Below are positions 18,899-28,158 of a DNA stretch of 64,000 nucleotides, one piece after another; position 1 is the first letter of the stretch, and each line of letters begins with the position of its first letter. Source of the stretch: Anaerolineae bacterium (GTDB lineage Bacteria; Chloroflexota; Anaerolineae; 4572-78; J111); the NCBI GenBank assembly GCA_022071955.1, contig JAJVIM010000016.1, positions 24,895 through 88,894 on the forward strand, written 5' to 3'. The notes under the pieces were generated by a model. The model did not search any database, was not told where the DNA came from, and was given only the letters and a program-made list of their open reading frames with translations. The position numbers and the translations under genes were made by a program.

Positions 18899-18967
18899 AC
18901 CTGGAGCAGCTCCTTTGGAAACGGGAACCCTCGCCGCAAAAGTTGAGCCGGTGGGGTTCTTGTAATA

Positions 18968-19010
18968 AGAATAATCAAAAATTGTTTAAACTGATAGTGA
19001 CAGATGTCAT
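18968..19010 (-). promoter_or_regulatory. Crp/Fnr-type promoter of the HMA-like gene
   Basis: Dyad GTGACAGATGTCAT at 18997-19010, then 23 nt, then the minus-strand -10-like hexamer TATTCT at 18973-18968. This places the dyad near -41.5. The identical 14-mer occurs at 27497-27510 with the same 23-nt spacing to TAATAT. Confidence 0.65.
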
Positions 19011-19040
19011 CTTATCTACCGCCAAGTGTCCTATTTTGGC

Positions 19041-19081
19041 CAAAAAAAAACTGCTTTCCGGCCGGAAAGCAGTTTTTTGGC
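19041..19081. terminator. Bidirectional rho-independent terminator
   Basis: Arms at 19049-19061 and 19062-19074 form a perfect 26-base palindrome flanked by A and T runs. On the minus strand the stem is followed by nine T, just past the stop of the NarL-type regulator gene. On the plus strand a T run also follows. Confidence 0.85.
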
Positions 19082-19096
19082 CATTGTTACGGATTG

Positions 19097-19747
19097 TTAC
19101 TCAATATTTTTTACGTAGTCATCCAGATTGTGCCGTACCGCGTAGGCGGTGGCTTCTGCCCGGTTAGACAGGCCCAATTTGCCAAAAATGCTGCTCACAT
19201 AATTGCGAACAGTACCCTCGCCCAGGTGTAAATTGGTGGCAATTTCTTTGTTGGTGTTGCCCTTGGCAATCAGCGAAAGCACCTTCAATTCCTGGTCGGT
19301 TAAATCCACAAACGCCTCAACGCGAGTGGCCTGCCGCAATTTGGCCAACACCTGGCCGGTAATGCTGGGGTCCAGCAAGGCTTCGCCGCGAGCCACGGTT
19401 TCAATCGCCCGAACCAGATCGTCGTTGCCAACTTGTTTTAAAACGTAGCCCACCGCCCCGGCAGAAATAGCGTTAAACAGCAACTCGTCCTCGGCAAAAG
19501 AAGTTAACATAATAACTTTCATATAAGGATGGTTGCTTACAATTGCGCGGCAGGCATCGATACCGCTGCCATCGCTCAAGCGAATATCCATCACCACTAC
19601 ATCTGGCTGATATTCCTTGGCGTTGGTTATGGCCTCAGCAACGGTGCTGGCTTCGGCAACAACTTCCCAATCTGCTTGTCTATCGAGCAGGTTCTTCAGG
19701 CCAAACCGCACGACCTCGTGGTCGTCTACGATCATTATCCGAACCAA
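19097..19747 (-). CDS. NarL/FixJ-type LuxR response regulator
   Basis: A 216-residue two-domain regulator. The receiver (1-120) has MIVDDHEVV, phosphoacceptor Asp in VVVMDIRLSDGSG and Lys in YVLKQV. The C-terminal LuxR-type HTH has LTDQELKVLSLIAKGNTNKE and LHLGEGTVRNYVSSIFGKL. It is divergent from the NarX/DegS-like histidine kinase at 19909 (161 bp between), which is its probable partner. It ends just before a strong terminator at 19041-19081. Target genes are not known. Confidence 0.92.
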   Translation of the reverse strand: MVRIMIVDDHEVVRFGLKNLLDRQADWEVVAEASTVAEAITNAKEYQPDVVVMDIRLSDGSGIDACRAIVSNHPYMKVIMLTSFAEDELLFNAISAGAVGYVLKQVGNDDLVRAIETVARGEALLDPSITGQVLAKLRQATRVEAFVDLTDQELKVLSLIAKGNTNKEIATNLHLGEGTVRNYVSSIFGKLGLSNRAEATAYAVRHNLDDYVKNIE

Positions 19748-19908
19748 GCCGCACCCCCATTGTGCTTTTCTGAGTAATCAATCACCCCCGGATTTTACAT
19801 CGCGTATACGTTACTTGCAAGTACGAGGTTGTAGGCTGTCTTTAAATATTGTTTGATTGCCCTGGCAATGCTATTATTATTTTTGTGGTTTTTAGGAGTT
19901 GAGATCAG

Positions 19909-22017
19909 ATGATGGATAACACTCAAAATTTCAAAAATGAGCTACTGACAGCGTTGCAACAACCCGCCTCAACGGTAGAGGAGCAACCGGTAACCGAACA
20001 GGGTTTGGCTCAATTGGTATTGGATGTGGCCGGGGTAATTTTTTTAGTGCTCAATCGCAGCCAGCAGGTTATTTTAATTAACGCCAAAGGCTGCGACATT
20101 TTAGGCTACCCCGAAGCTGAAATTGTGGGCAAAAACTGGTTTGACCACTTTGTACCGGCAGAAATGCGTGAAGAAACTGCCCGTGTTTTTAACCAGTTGA
20201 TGCGCCAGGAAGTTGAACCGGCAGAATATTTTGAAAACCCGGTCCTCACCCGGGCTGGCCGGCAGCGGACAATTGCCTGGCACAACACCCTGATCAAAAA
20301 TGGCCAGGGAGTGCCAATAGCCACACTCAGCTCTGGCACAGACATTACCGAACATGTGGCCGCTCAACAGGAAATTGAACGTTACAAAACGCAGCTTGAG
20401 AAGCTGGTTGAAGAACGCACCGATCAACTTGAAGCGGTGAATCATCAGTTACAAAGCAAAATTGAAGAACAAAAACGCACGGAAGAAACTCTGTTAGAAA
20501 GCCAGGTGCGCTTTGCCGGTATATTAGACATTGCCAACGAAGCCATCATTGCCGCAGACGACTCTCAAACCATTGTGCTGTTTAACAAAGGCGCCGAACA
20601 GATTTTTGGTTATATGGCCAGCGAGGCCATTGGCCAGTCGCTGGATATACTCATCCCAAGGCGATTTCAAAGTGGCCACCGGCATCTGGTGGGTGATTTT
20701 GCCAACGTTAATGAACCGGCCCGCTTAATGGGTGCGCGCGGTGAAATTTATGGTGTGCGCAAAACCGGCCAGGAATTCCCGGCTTCGGCCTCTATTTCCA
20801 AACTTGTGGTCAACGACAAAATGATTTTTGCCGTTGTTTTGCGCGATATTACCGAGCGCAAGCAGATGGAACAGGAGCGTGAGCGGCGGATTATAGAACT
20901 GCGCGCCCTCAACGAGTCGGTTCGGGCCATTTCGGCGGAGCTATCTTTGGAGCAGGTGCTGCAAAAAGTAACCCGCGCCGCGCAGATATTGCTTAATGTA
21001 AAGTACGCCGCCCTGGGCTTGCACGATGGCGAAGGCCGCTTATCCCGATTTATCACGGTGGGCATTGCCCCGGAAGACCACGAGAAAATTGGGCCGCTGC
21101 CGGCCGGACGAGGTCTGCTGGGGTATTTGCTGCACCACGGCAAGTCGATCATTGTTAATAATATTGCCCGGCACCCCTGGTCTGCCGGCTTCCCGGAAAA
21201 CCATCCGCAAATGAGCAGTTTGCTGGGCGTCCCCATTTACTCCAAAGGGCGGCTCATCGGCGCGCTTTATCTTACCGACAAGCAGGATGGGGGCGATTTT
21301 GTAGAAGCCGATCAGCAACTGGTTGAAATGCTGGCCGTCCACGCCGCCATCGCCATTGAAAACGCCCAGCTTTACGAGCAAACTCAGCGCCTGGCAATTT
21401 TGGAAGAACGCGAACGATTTGCCCGTGACCTGCACGATGGCATCATTCAGTCCATTTACGCCGTGGGGCTGGCGCTGGACCAGGCCAAAATGGATATTCG
21501 GCCCACCAATTATGCGGCCCGGGAACAAATTGAAATCAGCCTGAAAAGTTTGGCCAGCGTGATCAAAGATATTAGAAACTATATTTTTGATCTCCGGCCG
21601 GAAGCGTTGAAATATCAGGGGTTAAAAGCTCGCCTGGAAGGCTTGATCAAGGAGCTGCGGGTTAACACGCTGCTGCCCATTTACGTTGAAATTGCACCTA
21701 ATATCGATGCCTCCCTCACCGAAATGCAGGCCCGCCACATTTTTCATATTAGCCACGAAGCCTTGTCTAACGCGGCGCGCCATGCCAAAGCCAGCCACAT
21801 TTCTTACCGGCTTCTCAGAACCGGCAACGAGATTACCGTGTTGATTGAAGATGATGGTATTGGCTTTGATTTGCACCCGCAGATCAAACCGGGCCACCAC
21901 GGGTTGGCCAATATGCAGGCCCGGGCCGCGCAGTTGAACGCTTTTTTTGATATTGACAGCCGGCCCAATGAGGGCACCCGCTTAAAGCTGGTGATTCATT
22001 CCAGCATTAAAAGTTAG
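19909..22017 (+). CDS. PAS-PAS-GAF sensor histidine kinase (HisKA_3, NarX/DegS-like)
   Basis: A 702-residue cytoplasmic kinase: PAS (about 40-155, ending GTDITEHVAAQ), coiled coil (about 155-200), second PAS (about 205-325), GAF (about 345-485), HisKA_3 with phosphoacceptor His509 in FARDLHDGIIQSIYAVG, and a C-terminal HATPase with DDGIGFD and GHHGLANMQARA. HisKA_3 kinases work with NarL-type regulators, and the divergent gene at 19097-19747 is one. AGGAG lies about 15 nt before the tandem ATG codons, so start 19909 or 19912 is open. Confidence 0.92.
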   Translation: MMDNTQNFKNELLTALQQPASTVEEQPVTEQGLAQLVLDVAGVIFLVLNRSQQVILINAKGCDILGYPEAEIVGKNWFDHFVPAEMREETARVFNQLMRQEVEPAEYFENPVLTRAGRQRTIAWHNTLIKNGQGVPIATLSSGTDITEHVAAQQEIERYKTQLEKLVEERTDQLEAVNHQLQSKIEEQKRTEETLLESQVRFAGILDIANEAIIAADDSQTIVLFNKGAEQIFGYMASEAIGQSLDILIPRRFQSGHRHLVGDFANVNEPARLMGARGEIYGVRKTGQEFPASASISKLVVNDKMIFAVVLRDITERKQMEQERERRIIELRALNESVRAISAELSLEQVLQKVTRAAQILLNVKYAALGLHDGEGRLSRFITVGIAPEDHEKIGPLPAGRGLLGYLLHHGKSIIVNNIARHPWSAGFPENHPQMSSLLGVPIYSKGRLIGALYLTDKQDGGDFVEADQQLVEMLAVHAAIAIENAQLYEQTQRLAILEERERFARDLHDGIIQSIYAVGLALDQAKMDIRPTNYAAREQIEISLKSLASVIKDIRNYIFDLRPEALKYQGLKARLEGLIKELRVNTLLPIYVEIAPNIDASLTEMQARHIFHISHEALSNAARHAKASHISYRLLRTGNEITVLIEDDGIGFDLHPQIKPGHHGLANMQARAAQLNAFFDIDSRPNEGTRLKLVIHSSIKS

Positions 22018-22045
22018 GATCTGTTGGATCATAGTGCCAAATAAA

Positions 22046-22082
22046 AAGAGGAGCAGCCCCGCCGGCTGCCCCTCTTTTTTTA
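22046..22082 (+). terminator. Rho-independent terminator
   Basis: A stem of AGAGGAGCAGCC and GGCTGCCCCTCT with one mismatch around a CCGCC-type loop, followed by a run of T. It lies about 30 bp after the histidine kinase stop and could also serve the convergent DHOD-like gene. Confidence 0.8.
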
Positions 22083-22105
22083 AAGCAGTGGTTGAAGTTG
22101 AAGTT

Positions 22106-23128
<1,023 letters not shown>

Positions 23129-23131
23129 GAT

Positions 23132-26100
23132 CTATTCTTCTCCTTTCAGCGCAGCCAAATCCTTGTATTTTTGCCAGCGATCCGTTACGGCTTTCTCTGC
23201 CGCGGTGAGCAGTTGAGCCGCCACTTCCGGGTTGCTCTTGGTGAGCATGCGGTAGCGGTTTTCGTTGTACATATAATCCTGCAGCGGCGTTTTGGGGTCT
23301 TTTGAGTCAAGCTGCAACGGGTTCTTGCCTTCGGCTTTGAGCCGGGGGTCGTAGCGGTACAGTGGCCAGTACGCCGAAGAGACCGCCAGCTTTTGCTGGT
23401 CCATCCCTTTGGCCATGTTGATGCCGTGGGCAATGCAGTGGCTGTAGGCAATAATCAGCGAGGGGCCATCGTAGCTTTCGGCTTCAAGGAAGGCGCGAAC
23501 GGTTTGGGCATCGCTGGCGCCCATAGCCACCTGGGCCACGTAAATGTTGCCGTAGCTCATGGCGATCATCCCCAAATCTTTTTTGGCGATGGTTTTGCCA
23601 CCGGCGGCAAACTTGGCCACCGCGCCCAGCGGGGTGGCTTTGGAGGCTTGCCCGCCGGTGTTGGAGTAGACTTCTGTATCGAGCACCAGCACGTTCACGT
23701 TGCGGCCGCTGGCCAGCACGTGGTCCAACCCGCCGTAGCCAATATCGTAGGCCCAACCATCGCCACCGATAATCCAGACGCTCTTTTTGACCAGCTTGTC
23801 GGCCAGGCTGAGCAGGTCTTTGGCTTCGGCGGAGCTTTGCCCTTTGAGTTTGGCTTTGAGCGCCTCTACGTTTTGGCGCTGCTGCTCAATGCCGGATTCT
23901 TCGCTTTGATCGGTTTCCAGCAGGCTGGCGGCCAGGTCATCGCCAACCACATCAACCAGGCGGGTGACCAGTTCGCGGGCGTATTGGGTTTGTTTTTCCA
24001 TGGTCAGGCGCATACCCAGCCCAAACTCGGCGTTATCTTCAAACAGCGAGTTGCTCCAGGCCGGGCCGCGGCCGCTGCCATTTTGCGCCCAGGGGGTGGT
24101 GGGCAGGTTGCCGCCGTAAATGCTGGAGCAGCCGGTGGCGTTGGCAATCACGGTGCGGTCGCCAAAAAGCTGGCTCATCAGTTTGAGGTAGGGGGTTTCA
24201 CCGCAGCCGGAGCACGCCCCGGAAAACTCAAACAGGGGTTGCAGCAACTGCACGTTTTTAACGTTGGTAAATTTCAACCCGTCGTTGCGCGGATATTCCG
24301 GCAGGTTCAGGAAGAAGTCCCAGTTGACCATTTCCTGCTCGCGGATGGGCGGCTGCGGGGCCATATTGATGGCTTTGCGGCCCACGGCGCGTTTGTCTTT
24401 GGCCGGGCACACTTCAACACACAACTGGCAGCCGGTGCAGTCTTCTGGCGCAACCTGAAGGGTGTATTTTAAACTGTCGAGTTCTTTCCATTTGGCGTCG
24501 GTGTATTTGAAGGCGGCGGGGGCGCTGGCCAGTTCGGCTTCGTCAACAACTTTGGCGCGAATGACCGCGTGCGGGCAAACCAGCACGCACTTGCCACACT
24601 GAATGCACAAATCGGTTTCCCACACCGGGATTTCCAGGGCGATATTGCGTTTTTCCCACTGAGTGGTACCGGTGGGGTAGGTGCCATCGATGGGCATGGC
24701 GCTAACGGGCAGTTTGTCGCCTTCGCCGGCAATCATTTTGGCGGTGACGGTTTGCACAAATTCGGGTGCGGCTTTGGGCACAACCGGCGGCATTTCGATG
24801 GTGCTGTTCACTTTATCCGGCACTTTTACATCGTACAAATAGGCCAGGGTAGCATCGACGGCTTCGTAGTTTTTGCGGACCACCGCTTCACCGCGAGCGC
24901 CGTAAGTCTTTTTGATGGCTTCTTTGATTTTGTTAATGGCTTCGTCGCGGGGCAGCACACCGCTGATGGCAAAGAAGCAGGTTTGCATAATGGTGTTGAT
25001 GCGCACCCCCATCCCGGTTTCTCTGGCCACAGTGTAGGCGTCGATCACGAAAAGTTTCAGCTTTTTGGCGATGAGCTGGCTTTGTACCTGGCGCGGCAGC
25101 GTTTCCCAAACTTCGTTGGGGCCGTACGGGGTATTGAGCAGCACGGTTGCGCCTTCTTCGGCGGTTTCCAGCACGTTGTAGCGTTCAATGAAACCGGTTT
25201 GGTGAATGGCTACAAAGCTGGCTTTTTCAATGAGGTAGGTGCTTTGAATGGGCCGCGGGCCAAAACGCAGGTGAGAAATGGTGCGCGCCCCGGATTTTTT
25301 GGAGTCGTAAACAAAGTAGCCCTGAGCGAAGTTGTCGGTTTCTTCACCGATGATTTTGATGGAGTTTTTGTTGGCGCTCACCGTGCCATCGGCGCCCAAA
25401 CCCCAGAACATGGCCCGGACAACATCTTTGGCTTCAATGTTAAAGGTGGGATCAACGTCGAGGCTGGTGTGCATCACGTCGTCAACAATGCCCACAGTGA
25501 AATGATTTTTGGGCTGGTTTTTGGTCATTTCGTCAAAGATGGCCTTGGTCATGGCCGGGGTGAATTCTTTTGACGAGAGACCGTAGCGGCCGCCAATCAC
25601 TTTGGGGAAGTGGCTGAAGGGCAGGGTGCCGCTGGTAGCGCCTTCGGCCACGGCGGTGATCACATCCATGTACAGCGGTTCGCCAGCGCCACCGGGTTCT
25701 TTGGTGCGGTCCAGGGCGGCAATCACGCGGACGGTAGAGGGCAGCGCGGCCAGGAAACGTTCGATAGCAAACGGCCGGTACAACCGCACTTTAATCACGC
25801 CCACTTTTTCGCCCTTGCCAACCAGGTAATTGACGGTTTCTTCCACGGCTTCAGCGCCAGAGCCCATAATCACAATCACTCGCTCGGCATCAGGCGCGCC
25901 CACGTAATCAAACAGGTTGTACTGGCGACCGGTGAGGCTGGCAAATTTGTCCATTGCCTGCTGAACAATAGCGGGGGTAGCCACGTAGTAGGGGTTTACG
26001 GTTTCTCGGGCCTGGAAGTAAACATCCGGGTTTTGGGCCGTGCCGCGAATCACCGGGGCGTCCGGGGTTAAGCCGCGGGCGCGGTGAGCGCGCACCATGT

Positions 26101-26692
26101 CGGCGTCGATCATCGCTTTGATGTCGTCATCAGCCAGTAGTTCTACTTTCATCACCTCGTGCGAGGTGCGGAAACCATCAAACACGTGCAAAAAGGGTAC
26201 GCGGGCTTCCAGGGTGCTGGCCTGTGAAATGAGTGCAAAGTCCATTACTTCTTGTACGGAGTTGGCAAACAACATCCCCCAGCCGGTAGCGCGAGCGGCC
26301 ATCACATCGCTGTGGTCGCCAAAAATGGATAACCCCTGGGCCGCCAGTGAGCGGGCGGCAATGTGGAAAACGGTGCTGGTCAGTTCGCCCGCAATTTTGT
26401 ACATGTTGGGGATCATCAACAGCAAGCCCTGGCTGGCGGTAAAGGTGGTGGTCAGCGAGCCGGTTTGCAGCGCACCGTGAACTGCCCCGGCCGCGCCGCC
26501 CTCAGACTGCATCTCTACCACCATTGGCACTGTGCCCCAGATGTTGGGCTGGTTGACGGCGCTCCACGCATCGGCGTGTTCGCCCATTGGTGACGAGGGG
26601 GTAATGGGATAAATTGCAATTACTTCGTTGGTTTTGTGGGCAACATAAGCGGCTGCTTCGTTGCCATCAATCGTTACCTTTTCTCTTGTCAT
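23132..26692 (-). CDS. nifJ: Pyruvate:ferredoxin (flavodoxin) oxidoreductase
   Basis: A full-length 1186-residue single-chain PFOR. Domain I begins with NEAAAYVAHKTNEVIAIYPI, and further 5' domains contain SEGGAAGAVHGALQ. Two [4Fe-4S] motifs are visible around residues 695-765 (CIQCGKCVLVCPHA and CTGCQLCVEVCPA). The ThDP-binding domain has ACSGCGETPY, GDGWAYDIGYGG and LDTEVYSNTGGQASK. It oxidises pyruvate to acetyl-CoA and CO2 and reduces ferredoxin or flavodoxin, the likely electron source for hydrogen production here. It lies 150 bp after a cNMP-domain gene and 3 bp before the DHOD-like gene. Confidence 0.96.
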   Translation of the reverse strand: MTREKVTIDGNEAAAYVAHKTNEVIAIYPITPSSPMGEHADAWSAVNQPNIWGTVPMVVEMQSEGGAAGAVHGALQTGSLTTTFTASQGLLLMIPNMYKIAGELTSTVFHIAARSLAAQGLSIFGDHSDVMAARATGWGMLFANSVQEVMDFALISQASTLEARVPFLHVFDGFRTSHEVMKVELLADDDIKAMIDADMVRAHRARGLTPDAPVIRGTAQNPDVYFQARETVNPYYVATPAIVQQAMDKFASLTGRQYNLFDYVGAPDAERVIVIMGSGAEAVEETVNYLVGKGEKVGVIKVRLYRPFAIERFLAALPSTVRVIAALDRTKEPGGAGEPLYMDVITAVAEGATSGTLPFSHFPKVIGGRYGLSSKEFTPAMTKAIFDEMTKNQPKNHFTVGIVDDVMHTSLDVDPTFNIEAKDVVRAMFWGLGADGTVSANKNSIKIIGEETDNFAQGYFVYDSKKSGARTISHLRFGPRPIQSTYLIEKASFVAIHQTGFIERYNVLETAEEGATVLLNTPYGPNEVWETLPRQVQSQLIAKKLKLFVIDAYTVARETGMGVRINTIMQTCFFAISGVLPRDEAINKIKEAIKKTYGARGEAVVRKNYEAVDATLAYLYDVKVPDKVNSTIEMPPVVPKAAPEFVQTVTAKMIAGEGDKLPVSAMPIDGTYPTGTTQWEKRNIALEIPVWETDLCIQCGKCVLVCPHAVIRAKVVDEAELASAPAAFKYTDAKWKELDSLKYTLQVAPEDCTGCQLCVEVCPAKDKRAVGRKAINMAPQPPIREQEMVNWDFFLNLPEYPRNDGLKFTNVKNVQLLQPLFEFSGACSGCGETPYLKLMSQLFGDRTVIANATGCSSIYGGNLPTTPWAQNGSGRGPAWSNSLFEDNAEFGLGMRLTMEKQTQYARELVTRLVDVVGDDLAASLLETDQSEESGIEQQRQNVEALKAKLKGQSSAEAKDLLSLADKLVKKSVWIIGGDGWAYDIGYGGLDHVLASGRNVNVLVLDTEVYSNTGGQASKATPLGAVAKFAAGGKTIAKKDLGMIAMSYGNIYVAQVAMGASDAQTVRAFLEAESYDGPSLIIAYSHCIAHGINMAKGMDQQKLAVSSAYWPLYRYDPRLKAEGKNPLQLDSKDPKTPLQDYMYNENRYRMLTKSNPEVAAQLLTAAEKAVTDRWQKYKDLAALKGEE

Positions 26693-26842
26693 AGTGTGTT
26701 CTCCTCAAACAAACAATAAGTTATCTTTAGAAGCCGGTGGGCTTCCTGAAAATGCACAAAATATCCACATGGCATCAAAGGGATGCTAAGCGTTAGAAGT
26801 TAGACCTTGAACTTTTGCCTGTGGCGGATTCGGCGGTGAATC

Positions 26843-27322
26843 CTACGCACGTTCCGGGGTGATTAGATCATTTAATTGTTGACGGTTTAGTCTAATTCGA
26901 TCGGCAGTAGACTCGGCAGCCCTTCTGACAATGGCATAATCTAATTCGTGGTCATTTTTGCAGGCGGCTCGCAGTTGGGCCGCATCAAAAGCAATCGCTC
27001 GCGTGGTTTTGGTGGTACGGGTCCAGGCCATTTTTCGTTCTGATGGGAAGAGCGATGACCAGCCAAAGAACTGCCCCGGCCCCAGGGTGTTCATTACCAT
27101 TAACCCTTTGCCGGGTATATCCATTTCTATAACAACTTCTCCGTCTTCAATAAGGTAAACGGCCTGTCCAGTGTCGCCCCGGCGATAGATGACTCTGTCG
27201 GCGGGAAATTTTACCTCTCTGGCAATTGCGGCCAGTTTTTTCAGGTGGCTGGTTTCCATGCTCTGCGTTAACTCTACAGAACGGAGCAGCGTGATCACTT
27301 TTAACTCTAATTGAGACGTCAT
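26843..27322 (-). CDS. Cyclic-nucleotide-binding-domain protein without HTH
   Basis: A 159-residue protein consisting of a Crp-type cNMP-binding beta-roll (about 25-125: ADRVIYRRGDTGQAVYLIEDGE, LGPGQFFGWSSLF) and a C-terminal helix, with no helix-turn-helix. The start at 27322 is chosen because GGAGGTG lies 5 nt upstream. The phosphate-binding cassette Arg-Ser pair of true cAMP binders is not obvious. A paralogue of similar length lies at the end of the hydrogenase operon (32977-33444). It is the first gene before nifJ and its promoter has the Crp-type dyad. It probably senses a ligand or binds a partner rather than DNA. Confidence 0.82.
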   Translation of the reverse strand: MTSQLELKVITLLRSVELTQSMETSHLKKLAAIAREVKFPADRVIYRRGDTGQAVYLIEDGEVVIEMDIPGKGLMVMNTLGPGQFFGWSSLFPSERKMAWTRTTKTTRAIAFDAAQLRAACKNDHELDYAIVRRAAESTADRIRLNRQQLNDLITPERA

Positions 27323-27467
27323 TTCTGCACCTCCGTGGTTAAGGGTTGCCACTGTGGTGATCAACCCGGGGCAGGGGCCGCACTGCCCGCTGTTTTTGAG
27401 ATGCCGTTCAAAAGGATTTGGAAATTCTATTTGACCCCCACCAAAAAATTTTGTTGCTTGCACCATC

Positions 27468-27510
27468 ATATTACAACGTTCCGGTCGCCAGCATAAGTGA
27501 CAGATGTCAT
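27468..27510 (-). promoter_or_regulatory. Crp/Fnr-type promoter of the cNMP-nifJ-DHOD cluster
   Basis: Dyad GTGACAGATGTCAT at 27497-27510, 23 nt, then the minus-strand hexamer TAATAT at 27473-27468. The predicted start site is about 140 nt before the ATG at 27322. A degenerate second half-dyad (TGTCAT, 27527-27532) lies about 22 bp further upstream. Confidence 0.68.
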
Positions 27511-27553
27511 CTTAGTTTACGATATATGTCATTTGTTTGGCGAAAATCCAATA

Positions 27554-27619
27554 AAGACGCATGTCACGTATTATTTGTGACATTTATCACTATTGAAAAA
27601 ATTGAGTTTGTGCTAAACT
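27554..27619 (+). promoter_or_regulatory. Crp/Fnr-type promoter of the hydBGDA operon
   Basis: Dyad GTGACATTTATCAC at 27577-27590, 23 nt, then TAAACT at 27614-27619 as -10. A second, weaker dyad (AAGACGCATGTCAC, 27554-27567) lies exactly 23 bp upstream. The predicted transcript would have an unusually long leader that includes the MITE-like element. Confidence 0.62.
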
Positions 27620-27733
27620 CAAACTAGCCTCAATTTGTCCACACCCGCCAACTGATCCCCCGCCCCAATCCATGCCTCACGTCTCGGTTGCCAACTTTTC
27701 TTTGTATCCCGATTGCGTTGCCGTTCAGTTTTT

Positions 27734-27853
27734 GTAACTACTCAGCCCCACCATTCTGGATGTCATTCCCGCGTGTTTTTAGCGGGAATCCACCGTTTTG
27801 GCCTTCAGTGGATGCCCGATAAAGACATTCGGGCATGACGGCTGAGTAGTTAC
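27734..27853. repeat. MITE-like element, copy 1 (120 bp)
   Basis: Bounded by perfect 13-bp terminal inverted repeats, GTAACTACTCAGC at 27734-27746 and its complement at 27841-27853. Inside are two hairpins (ATTCCCGC with GCGGGAAT, and ATGCCCG with CGGGCAT). A copy of exactly the same length with only a handful of base differences lies at 60654-60773. It has no coding capacity, so any movement would need a transposase from elsewhere. Confidence 0.8.
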
Positions 27854-28036
27854 CAGTTTTTAACAAATTGCGAACACGGTGGAAATATCGTTGGGATGCT
27901 TCACGAAGCGCCCCTGCATTCGCAGAAAGAGGAGTCCAAAACGACAGTTTTGGACTCCTGCCGTAAACTTTTCAAGGCCGGGGCAGGAATACACCCTAAT
28001 TCCTAAATCCTGACCCCTGAATCCTATTTTCAGAGG
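27842..28036 (+). repeat. Flanking repeat upstream of hydrogenase operon (copy A)
   Basis: Begins with TGAGTAGTTAC (the MITE end), continues through AAATATCGT, a degenerate CTTCACGAAGCGCCCC palindrome, a perfect hairpin at 27930-27959 (13-bp arms, loop GACA), and ends in a stretch of CCTAATTCCTAAATCCTGAC type. The same order of blocks is found at 32272-32437 on the other side of hydBGDA. Part of its right end recurs inverted at about 60288-60325. Confidence 0.7.
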
Positions 28037-28079
28037 AGCCGAACCGAATCTACGATACCGCACCGAGGATGAAAATTGG

Positions 28080-28107
28080 GTAGGGGCGCTTCGCGAAGCG
28101 CCCCTAC
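28080..28107. repeat. 28-bp perfect palindrome
   Basis: GTAGGGGCGCTTCG followed directly by its reverse complement. A near copy with GG/CC in place of the central GC/GC step lies at 32291-32318. Palindromes of this type are common dispersed repeats in several bacterial phyla. Located 51 bp before the hydB start. Confidence 0.75.
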
Positions 28108-28158
28108 AGTCGCCGACTTGCAGATTCGCAGATTCGTTTATTTTCAAAGGAGAAAATT

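Larger units (their letters stand above)
27323..28158. other. 836-bp intergenic region between PFOR cluster and hydrogenase operon
   Basis: It contains two divergent Crp/Fnr-type promoters (27468-27510 minus, 27577-27619 plus), a 120-bp MITE-like element (27734-27853), a repeat copy (27842-28036) with hairpin 27930-27959, and the palindrome 28080-28107. I see no convincing gene in it. About 530 bp separates the predicted plus-strand start site from hydB. Confidence 0.7.

Noticed and set aside
23393..25573. Long open frames (359 and 334 codons) on the plus strand opposite nifJ
   Set aside because: They mirror the codon structure of nifJ, have no recognisable domain or ribosome site, and nifJ is full length.
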